Positions 1 to 5,221 of a stretch of DNA of 9,400 nucleotides are shown piece by piece. The stretch's first letter is position 1. Each line of letters opens with the position of its first letter. Below the pieces are notes generated by a model. That model made no database searches. It saw only the letters and a list, made by a program, of their open reading frames with translations, and had not been told where the DNA came from. Position numbers and translations under genes: made by a program. The stretch lies in contig CABSLJ010000094.1 in assembly GCA_902478455.1 (NCBI GenBank), positions 1 to 9,400 on the forward strand. The letters are read 5' to 3'. Source of the DNA: an uncultured Oscillospiraceae bacterium. GTDB taxonomy: Bacteria > Bacillota > Clostridia > Oscillospirales > Acutalibacteraceae.

Positions 1-91
1 GGGGGGCGACCCGGCGCGCCGGGTCGGTCGTGTAGCCGCTGTAGATGGTTCCGTCGGCGCATTTTACCATGTACGCATAGTGCAGACCCAT
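1..91 (-). CDS. GIY-YIG endonuclease-family protein (UPF0213/YhbQ-like), 5' end only
   Basis: Partial gene: the ATG is at 91-89 and the reading frame is open to the window edge, giving 30 residues that begin MGLHYAYMVKCADGTIYSG. A strong Shine-Dalgarno AAAGGAGG lies at 107-100, 8 bases before the ATG. The residues match the start of the small GIY-YIG family: the first conserved strand (HYAYMVKC), a D-G-x-hydrophobic-Y turn, then the YSG element that stands for the YIG half of the motif, followed by T-T-D-P-x-R-R-V. Family members are usually around 80-100 residues, single-domain, and are thought to act on DNA; the cellular role of the bacterial stand-alone form is poorly defined. The gene lies downstream of the terminator at 211-250, so it is probably transcribed separately from the operon to its right; I could not pick out a convincing promoter. 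The family call is firm from the visible motif, but the length and the C-terminal catalytic residues are outside the window. Confidence 0.82.
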   Translation of the reverse strand, partial: MGLHYAYMVKCADGTIYSGYTTDPARRVAP

Positions 92-210
92 GAGGTACGC
101 CTCCTTTCGTTTGACCGGTTCTTGACGGCATGCCGCGCATCGTTGTTTCCCGTTTGCATCCGAGGATCATGGCCGCGCAAGCGGCGCGTGACAGACGGTT
201 GTACACATAC

Positions 211-250
211 AGAAGAAAAAGAACCTGCCGCGGGAATTCCCTGCGGCAGG
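211..250 (-). terminator. Intrinsic terminator on the minus strand
   Basis: On the minus strand an 11-bp GC-rich stem (CCTGCCGC then GGG, with one bulged base) closes an AATT loop at 250-224. It is followed directly by TTCTTTTTCTTCT (223-211). The T-rich tract lies only on the minus-strand 3' side, so it ends transcripts coming from the operon that finishes at 471, and it insulates the GIY-YIG gene beginning at 91. Confidence 0.8.
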
Positions 251-470
251 CTTGTGCAGTTGTCACCGGAAGAACGGTATCCAACATGGAATCGATATGC
301 CCGCCGTGGAAGCCGCAGTGCAAAATGTGAGATTGGCAGGCTGTTCGGCGCTCTATCTAGCGGGTTACCACAGAAGATGATCCCTGATCAGACGTGTTTC
401 CATCACCCGTTCGGCGGGTGGATTCGATTTCGGAAACAGAGGTGACGAGAGGGCGTTTCAGCCGGGCGGA
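251..470. other. Non-coding, hairpin-rich stretch after the operon
   Basis: No open frame here has a ribosome site or recognisable product. The stretch is unusually rich in local inverted repeats. GTTTCC (396-401) pairs with GGAAAC (432-437) around an inner CACCCG/CGGGTG stem (404-409/415-420). TGATC/GATCA (378-382/386-390) closes a 3-base loop. GTTG and ACCG (259-262, 265-268) pair with CGGT and CAAC (275-278, 282-285). Read on the minus strand, these lie between the last operon gene and its terminator, so they could be a structured 3' untranslated region or a small RNA that uses the same terminator. I could not match it to a known RNA family, and no promoter is obvious. Confidence 0.3.
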
Positions 471-1628
471 TTAGGAATCCTCTTCCCCGGTATCCGGCTG
501 GAGCATTTCCGCGGATGCGCCGTCTGCTTCGTCCGCCTGCCTGGGCGGGGCGGGGGCGTTTTCCCCGGTGGACGGCACGGCGTCCGCAGCGGCCAGGGAG
601 GGCTGCATTTTGTCCTTTTTCTTCTCCAGACCCGCGAAGAAGGAGCCGACGATGATGCCGGAGTAATAGGTGATAAAGCGCCACAAAAGCATGGCCTGCT
701 TGATCACATCATTGCTGAAGAACATGTTGAACAGCAGCAGGAAGCTGCCCTCGGTGGTGCCGGCCGCGCCGGGAAGGGGCGTATAGGAGGAAATCATGGT
801 CACAAAGGCCTGGCCAGAGATCATGTCGATGACCGGAAAGCCCTGGTGGTGGAAGGCCTTGAAAAGCAGAAAGGGGACGATGAACATGGTGGTCAGCTGC
901 AGGAAGGTCAGCGAGTAAAGCTTGAGATTCATGCGCGCGTTGTGGTTCATCGACTTGTTGTTGTCCAGATAGAAGGAGAGCTGGGTCTTGACCTTTTCAC
1001 TGCTTTCCTCCGGATTTTTGACAATGTGCACCTTGGCGAGCAGCCAAAAAATACCGTTGATGATTTTGGTGGTCAGCCCCCGGTTGGTGGAGAAGAAGAG
1101 CAGCAGGATGACCACGCCGGCCTGGCAGAGAAAGCCGACCAGGGCGAGCGCCACGAAGGCGGGCACATGCTCGCGGAAAAAGTTGAGCTTGAAGACGATG
1201 ACCAGAAGGGAATAGACGGTCAGCGTCGTCTGATAGACGAGGAATTTCCGCACGAGAATGGAGAGGCCGACGCCGCTGGAAATCCCCTGGCGGGACATGG
1301 CCAGCAGCTGCATGGGCTGTCCAGCCACGGCAAAGGGGGTGATGGCGTTGAAATACTGGCCGACCATGGTCACCTTGAAGGCGTTTTTGAGCTTGTAATC
1401 CTCGCTGTAGGCGCTGGCGGTCAGAATGCGGAGAATGGTGGCGTCAATCAGCCAGCCCGAAGGAACCGCCAGAATGGCGAGAAGCAGCCAGAAGAAATTG
1501 AGGGTGGGCAGGCTGCCCAAAAGCGTCACAAGGTTGTTGTCCACCATACAGAAGTAGACAAGCATGCCCAAAGACACAAGAAGCAGCAGAATATTGAAGA
1601 ATTTATTCCAGTCAAATTTCTTTTTCAA
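471..1628 (-). CDS. Flippase-like / lysylphosphatidylglycerol synthase transmembrane-domain protein (second copy)
   Basis: 385-residue polytopic membrane protein of the family named after the N-terminal membrane half of MprF (YbhN/AglD-like, UPF0104). Several hydrophobic spans alternate with short loops. The two family hallmarks are visible: TPFAVAGQPMQ at residues 97-107, and the P-x-P-G-A-A-G-T-T-E-G motif at 284-294 before the last spans. The proposed start is TTG at 1628-1626, with AAGGAGG at 1642-1636 seven bases upstream. It gives the same MKKK opening as the paralogue at 3739-4779. Unlike that paralogue it carries about 50 extra C-terminal residues (335-385), rich in Ala, Pro, Glu and Asp and probably disordered. 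It is the last gene of the operon, 110 bases after the glycosyltransferase. MprF relatives move aminoacylated lipids; here there is no synthase domain. A role in translocating or handling a lipid-linked glycan made by the neighbouring glycosyltransferases is inference. Confidence 0.88.
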   Translation of the reverse strand: MKKKFDWNKFFNILLLLVSLGMLVYFCMVDNNLVTLLGSLPTLNFFWLLLAILAVPSGWLIDATILRILTASAYSEDYKLKNAFKVTMVGQYFNAITPFAVAGQPMQLLAMSRQGISSGVGLSILVRKFLVYQTTLTVYSLLVIVFKLNFFREHVPAFVALALVGFLCQAGVVILLLFFSTNRGLTTKIINGIFWLLAKVHIVKNPEESSEKVKTQLSFYLDNNKSMNHNARMNLKLYSLTFLQLTTMFIVPFLLFKAFHHQGFPVIDMISGQAFVTMISSYTPLPGAAGTTEGSFLLLFNMFFSNDVIKQAMLLWRFITYYSGIIVGSFFAGLEKKKDKMQPSLAAADAVPSTGENAPAPPRQADEADGASAEMLQPDTGEEDS

Positions 1629-1671
1629 TCCGCCGCCTCCTTGTCCTTTGAAATATGGCGCTCTTTTTCCT

Positions 1672-1698
1672 ATTTTATGCGGAAACAGCCGTTTCCAA
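1672..1698 (-). promoter_or_regulatory. Weak possible internal promoter and hairpin in the 110-base gap before the last operon gene
   Basis: On the minus strand TTGGAA (1698-1693) and TAAAAT (1677-1672) are separated by only 15 bases, shorter than the usual 17. A perfect 6-bp hairpin, GGAAAC-GGCT-GTTTCC, sits between and over them (1696-1681) and is not followed by a T run. This is the only sizeable gap inside the operon. The arrangement could be a weak internal promoter or a processing or stability hairpin. The evidence is thin. Confidence 0.22.
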
Positions 1699-1738
1699 AA
1701 CGATTTCCGGCGCCGCCCGGGGGATTTTCCGGAAGAAT

Positions 1739-2713
1739 CTATTTTGCGCCGCGCGCTCTTTTTTTAGGATTCTCCACCAGAGCGGGAAAATCCGAACTGT
1801 TTTCAATGGGACGAAATTTTTTGCCGGTGTAGTATAGGACCGCACGGGTCGCTACCCGCAGATTGCGGCCCATGCCTGAAAAGGAACGGCTCAGCAGATG
1901 CGCGCGGGTGATGGAATAAAGGTTGCAGATGACGGTGCGCCAGCCGTAAAAACGGAGGCTGCCCCTGTAATCGGTGTAGGCGTTCTGGTGCTCGAGAAAG
2001 TTGCGCAGCATGGCTGCGGAATTGATGTAGTCGTTGACCTTTTTGACGTCCATGGTTGCCAGAATGCTGCCCTTGCGCCGGGTGTAGTGATAAAGCGATT
2101 TATGCAGGAAGGCGATCCTGTCTGCAAAATAGAAGAGCCTGGGAGTGGTGGCGACGTCCTCAAAGTACATGGAGGGATATTCAATCCCGTGTTCGGTGAA
2201 AAGGCTGCGGCGGTAGAGCTTGTTCCAGGCGAAATGGTGGACGGTGATGTCCCGGATCAGGCGGCGCAGAGCCTTCTTTTTGCCCTGTGTGCGGGTGCGG
2301 GAAGTAAGCGGCATGGGAATGTTTATACCGCTTTTGGGATAGTAAAAGGAATAGTTGCAGTAGACGATGTCGGCCCCCGTTTCCTGCGCCGTGCGGTAAA
2401 GGCGTTCGAGGTAGTCGGGCGCAAGGTAATCGTCGCTGTCCAGAAAGGCGACGTATTCGCCGGAGGCCTCGCGCAGCCCGGCGTTGCGTGCAGCGGAAAG
2501 GCCGGCGTTTTTCTGGTCGATCAGATGAAAATTGGGGTAGCGCTCCACATATTCCCGGATGATGGCAAGGCAGTTGTCCGGGGAACCGTCGTTGACGACA
2601 ATGGCTTCAAAGTCGGTAAAGGTCTGGGCGGCGACCGAGTCGAGCGCCTTACGCAGATAATCCTCCACCTTGTAGACCGGGATGATAATGCTCACGGCAG
2701 GTGTCCGGTTCAG
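1739..2713 (-). CDS. Family 2 (GT-A fold) glycosyltransferase, second copy, probable CTG start
   Basis: Inverting-type family 2 glycosyltransferase of 324 residues, cytoplasmic and probably membrane-associated; it should transfer a sugar from a nucleotide-sugar to a lipid or glycan acceptor. Visible elements are the SIIIPVY first strand (8-14), VNDGS nucleotide-binding turn (40-44), metal-binding LDSDD (91-95), WNKLYRRSLF (163-172), and FEDVATTPRLF (184-194) with the acidic pair where the family's catalytic base lies. The start is chosen at CTG 2713-2711. AGGAGGG (2728-2722) is 8 bases upstream, the CTG overlaps the TGA of the upstream gene as CTGA, and the protein then aligns without gaps to its paralogue (2710-3693) from the first residue. 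The first canonical start, GTG at 2695, has no ribosome site and would leave only a single residue before the first strand. Sugar specificity cannot be read from the sequence. The C-terminal tail is basic. Confidence 0.9.
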   Translation of the reverse strand: MNRTPAVSIIIPVYKVEDYLRKALDSVAAQTFTDFEAIVVNDGSPDNCLAIIREYVERYPNFHLIDQKNAGLSAARNAGLREASGEYVAFLDSDDYLAPDYLERLYRTAQETGADIVYCNYSFYYPKSGINIPMPLTSRTRTQGKKKALRRLIRDITVHHFAWNKLYRRSLFTEHGIEYPSMYFEDVATTPRLFYFADRIAFLHKSLYHYTRRKGSILATMDVKKVNDYINSAAMLRNFLEHQNAYTDYRGSLRFYGWRTVICNLYSITRAHLLSRSFSGMGRNLRVATRAVLYYTGKKFRPIENSSDFPALVENPKKRARGAK

Positions 2714-3693
2714 TGGTTTCTCCCTCCTTTTTGGGGTTCGCCGTCCGGCAGGACGGGCGGGAAGACAGGCTCTCGAGCGGCTCTTTGCGGATAGCCGCGG
2801 CCTATGTAACGGGTGACGCCCCGCGTACAGCGCCGGATGTTCCCCAGAAAGCCCCGGTAAGAGCCCACAGCCTTGTGATAGCGGTAAATCGTCAGCCAGG
2901 AAGCGGTGATGCAGCGGCGGGCGTAATAGTTGAAGCTGCCCTTGTAGGTTTCATAAGCGTGTTCGCTTTCCAGAAAATCCCGCAGTATGCCGAGAGAGAC
3001 GACGTAATCGTTGACCCGGCGCTTGTGGCCGTTTATGGCCATGATGCTGCCCGGATGCTTGGTGTAGAGATAAAGCGGCTTTTTGAGAATCACAATCCGT
3101 TCGGCGTAATAAAACAGCCGTGGAGTAGTGGCGATGTCCTCATAGCAGATGGAGGGAATCTCGATGCCGTGCCCGGTGAAAAGCGAGCGGCGGAAGAGCT
3201 TGTTCCAGAAGTAGAAGTGCAGGGAGGTGTCGCGCAGGAGCAATCGCAGCGCGGCCGTTCTGTCCAGCACGCAGGAACGGTGCGCCAGCGGGCAGGGGAG
3301 TCTGCGGCCGCTTTCTGCATAGGCAAGGTAATAATTGCAGCAGACGATGTCGGCGTTCTGCGCCGCGGCAGCGGTGTAAAGCTCCTCGAGAAAGGTGGGA
3401 AGGTAGGCGTCGTCGCTGTCGAGAAAAGCGAGGTATTCGCCGCGGGCAATCCGGATAGCGGCATTGCGTGCGGCTGATTGTCCGGCGTTTTCCTGATCGA
3501 TCACTGTGAGCCTGGAGTGCTCCCGCGCATAGGACCGGAGAATGTCGGGACTTGCGTCGGTGGAGCCGTCGTTGACGGCGATCACCTCAAAATCCTCAAA
3601 AGTTTGGGTGAAAACAGAATTTAAAGTAGCTTCAAGAAAGGATTCCACGTTATAAACGGGGATAATCACGCTGATTTTGGGCGCGTTTTGCAC
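2710..3693 (-). CDS. Family 2 (GT-A fold) glycosyltransferase, first copy
   Basis: 327-residue family 2 glycosyltransferase, paralogous to the gene directly downstream. Visible motifs are SVIIPVYNVE (8-17), VNDGSTD (40-46), metal-binding LDSDD (91-95), WNKLFRRSLF (163-172) and YEDIATTPRLF (184-194). The last holds the conserved acidic pair. The start is GTG (3693-3691) with AAGGAG at 3706-3701, seven bases upstream. The gene begins 45 bases after the flippase-like gene ends, and its stop overlaps the start of the next glycosyltransferase, which argues for translational coupling. There is no signal peptide and no clear membrane span; such enzymes act at the inner face of the membrane. The best functional guess, from the domain and neighbours, is adding a sugar to a lipid-linked acceptor; donor and acceptor are unknown. 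The proline-rich, basic last 30 residues differ from the paralogue. Confidence 0.93.
   Translation of the reverse strand: MQNAPKISVIIPVYNVESFLEATLNSVFTQTFEDFEVIAVNDGSTDASPDILRSYAREHSRLTVIDQENAGQSAARNAAIRIARGEYLAFLDSDDAYLPTFLEELYTAAAAQNADIVCCNYYLAYAESGRRLPCPLAHRSCVLDRTAALRLLLRDTSLHFYFWNKLFRRSLFTGHGIEIPSICYEDIATTPRLFYYAERIVILKKPLYLYTKHPGSIMAINGHKRRVNDYVVSLGILRDFLESEHAYETYKGSFNYYARRCITASWLTIYRYHKAVGSYRGFLGNIRRCTRGVTRYIGRGYPQRAAREPVFPPVLPDGEPQKGGRNH
2711..2728 (-). promoter_or_regulatory. Ribosome binding site that decides the CTG start
   Basis: AGGAGGG at 2728-2722 is followed by eight bases and then CTG (2713-2711), which shares two bases with the upstream TGA stop. The same site is 26 bases from the GTG at 2695, which is too far for that codon. 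Spacing therefore favours CTG. Confidence 0.6.
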
Positions 3694-3738
3694 AAGATCG
3701 CTCCTTCCCTCTGAACAGGAAGCAAGCCGGCCTGCCGG

Positions 3739-4779
3739 TCAGCGGGTCGCCAGCTCTTCGGTATCTTTTTGTTTGGCCAGACGCGAAAAAGGCGCGGTCA
3801 GCAGAATGTTGCCGTAGAAGGTGATAATGCGCCACAAGAGAACGGCCGATTTGACGTATTGGTCGGAGAAAAGGCTGCTGAAAAAGCCGATGAAGCTGAC
3901 CTCGGAGGCGCCCGCCGCGCCCGGCAGGGGAATAAAGCAGGAAGCCATGGTCACGAAGGCTTGAGAACAGATCATATCGACCGCGGGGGCCTCGCTGAGG
4001 TTGAAGGAACGGTAGATGCAGTAGGGGATGATGAACATCGCCGTCAGCTGAATGGCGGTGCAGACGTAGGATTCGAGCAGCAGCCGGCGGTTTTTGTAAA
4101 GTTCTCGATTGCTGTCGTGAAAATAGGAAAGCTGGGATTCGAGCCCCTCGATTCTTTCCTCGGGATTTTTGATAAAGTGCAGCTTGGCGAGCAGCTTGAA
4201 TGCGAAGGTGATGATGACGTGGGTAAATTTCCGGTTGAAGGAGAAGACCAGCAGCGCGACGATGACAAACGCCTGCGAGGCGAAGCCGAACACGGCGAAC
4301 CCCCACATGACGCCGCTGAGCTGGGTATCAAAATAATTGAAGCGCAGCATCATGGCGATGGCGCTGTAAGAGACGATGGTGGTCTGATAGACAAGGAATT
4401 TCTGCACCAGGGCGGAGGTGGAGACGCCGGGACTGACCCCCTGCTTGGACATCACATAGACCTGCATGGGCTGGCCGCCGGTGGAGAAGGGGGTGATGGC
4501 GCTGAAAAACTGGCCGACCATGGAGGATTTGACGGCGTCGCGTATGCGGTAACCGGGATGGGAATTGCGCGTGAAAATATAAATCATGTAGGCGTCGATT
4601 GCCAAATTCAACAGATGGCAGACAACCGCCATTGCAAGCCAGCCGTATTGTAAATCCTTAGCGTTTCTGAGAAGATCGGCGAGGCCGTTTTCGGAAACGC
4701 AGAAGTATAAAAGCATTCCGAGTGAAAGCACCAGAACGACCAGATTAAATATTGTTTTTCCGCTGACCTTTTTCTTCAT
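3739..4779 (-). CDS. Flippase-like / lysylphosphatidylglycerol synthase transmembrane-domain protein (first copy)
   Basis: 346-residue polytopic membrane protein, first gene of the operon. It shares with the protein at 471-1628 the MKKK start, the VLSLGMLLYFC first span, ITPFSTGGQPMQ (95-106), KFLVYQTT (128-135), LAKLHFIKNPEE (198-209) and IPLPGAAGASEVSF (283-296). Motifs fall at almost identical residue numbers, so the two are recent or strongly constrained duplicates. I chose ATG 4779 because GGGGAGG (4791-4785) lies five bases upstream and the start matches the paralogue; the open frame continues to 4884, but that part has no ribosome site and overlaps a probable terminator hairpin. The family shares the membrane half of MprF without the aminoacyl transferase domain. 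The inferred role is handling or flipping of a lipid-linked product from the neighbouring glycosyltransferases. Confidence 0.9.
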   Translation of the reverse strand: MKKKVSGKTIFNLVVLVLSLGMLLYFCVSENGLADLLRNAKDLQYGWLAMAVVCHLLNLAIDAYMIYIFTRNSHPGYRIRDAVKSSMVGQFFSAITPFSTGGQPMQVYVMSKQGVSPGVSTSALVQKFLVYQTTIVSYSAIAMMLRFNYFDTQLSGVMWGFAVFGFASQAFVIVALLVFSFNRKFTHVIITFAFKLLAKLHFIKNPEERIEGLESQLSYFHDSNRELYKNRRLLLESYVCTAIQLTAMFIIPYCIYRSFNLSEAPAVDMICSQAFVTMASCFIPLPGAAGASEVSFIGFFSSLFSDQYVKSAVLLWRIITFYGNILLTAPFSRLAKQKDTEELATR

Positions 4780-4863
4780 AGAAACCTCCCCAACGGCCGA
4801 AGAACCGGATACGCGCCCATCCCCGATATAAGGTGCCTCCCTGAGCCGTGGATATACGGGCAT

Positions 4864-4895
4864 GAAAAAGAGGACCGTCTGCAAAGACCGTCTCT
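4864..4895 (-). terminator. Terminator-like hairpin at the transcription start of the operon
   Basis: On the minus strand AGAGAC-G-GTCT pairs with AGAC-G-GTC-c-TCT around a TTGC loop (4895-4869), with one G-G mismatch and one bulged C. It is followed by TTTTTC. The expected transcription start of the promoter at 4899-4926 lies inside its 5' arm, so transcripts from that promoter would form only part of it, while read-through from the vanW-family gene would form all of it. The stem is imperfect, so confidence is moderate. Confidence 0.4.
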
Positions 4896-4898
4896 ATC

Positions 4899-4926
4899 AT
4901 GATACAGCGAAATGGTCAAAAGTCAA
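4899..4926 (-). promoter_or_regulatory. Sigma-A type promoter of the glycosyltransferase/flippase operon
   Basis: TTGACT (4926-4921) and TATCAT (4904-4899) are separated by 16 bases on the minus strand. Each box differs from the consensus by one base. The predicted start near 4892 leaves a leader of about 113 bases before the ATG at 4779. No other good promoter is visible between here and the first gene. Confidence 0.6.
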
Positions 4927-4950
4927 GAAAAAGGACGGATTTTTGATCCG
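4927..4950 (-). terminator. Weak terminator abutting the operon -35 box
   Basis: On the minus strand CGGAT-CAAAA-ATCCG (4950-4936) is followed by TCCTTTTTCTT, which runs straight into the TTGACT -35 box. The stem is only 5 bp, so this may be a back-up to the stronger terminator at 5095-5123, or chance. Confidence 0.3.
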
Positions 4951-5221
4951 GCGGACCGAAAAAATCGATTCACAACGGGAATACATGACATGCGCCGCGC
5001 CGGGAGGGCGGTGGGCGGGACGGGACGCAGACGGTGTAAGCGAAAGAGGATGCCGTCCCTGCCGAAACGAAAGTCGGGCCGCAACGGGATGGACGCAAAA
5101 GGGGCCGACGTCTCCGCCGGCCCGCAAAGAAGGGCTTCCTTCTGCTTGATTCGGGAATGCATATCAAAAGAACTTTCCGTCCCATACGGCGCCGGTACCC
5201 CGCGAAAAGGAGAAAACAGGC
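4951..5221. other. Non-coding spacer between the vanW-family gene and the operon
   Basis: There is no supportable gene: the open frames here lack ribosome sites, have low-complexity basic compositions and are not recognisable. Besides the terminator at 5095-5123 there is a perfect 6-bp hairpin AGAAGG-GCTT-CCTTCT at 5128-5143, which lacks a T run. The rest is GC-rich, with no clear repeat or regulatory element that I can name. Confidence 0.5.
5095..5123 (-). terminator. Intrinsic terminator of the vanW-family gene
   Basis: On the minus strand GGGCCGGCG pairs with CGTCGGCCC (nine pairs including one G-T) around a GAGA tetraloop (5123-5102), followed by CTTTTGCG. It lies about 100 bases after the stop at 5222. 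The T run is short, but the stem is very stable. Confidence 0.6.

Noticed and set aside
345..370. Plus-strand TCTAGCGGGTTACC resembling the 3' part of a c-di-GMP-I riboswitch
   Set aside because: The matching 5' part (GCAAACC, the GAAA tetraloop and GCAAAGCC block) is not found upstream, and there is no downstream plus-strand gene to control.
415..435. GGATTCGATTTC, slightly like a tRNA T-loop
   Set aside because: It has no T-stem, acceptor stem or anticodon arm on either strand.
80..445. Plus-strand open frame of 121 codons at the left edge
   Set aside because: It overlaps the GIY-YIG start, the terminator and the hairpin-rich region, has no ribosome site, and its Cys/Arg-rich translation has no family resemblance.
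846..1832. Long plus-strand open frame opposite the flippase-like gene
   Set aside because: It is antisense to a well-supported gene, has His/Gln/Gly/Asp-rich composition, no ribosome site and no family motif. The same applies to plus-strand frames at 1898-2794, 2701-3477, 3769-4653 and 5774-6988, which result from codon bias on GC-rich DNA.
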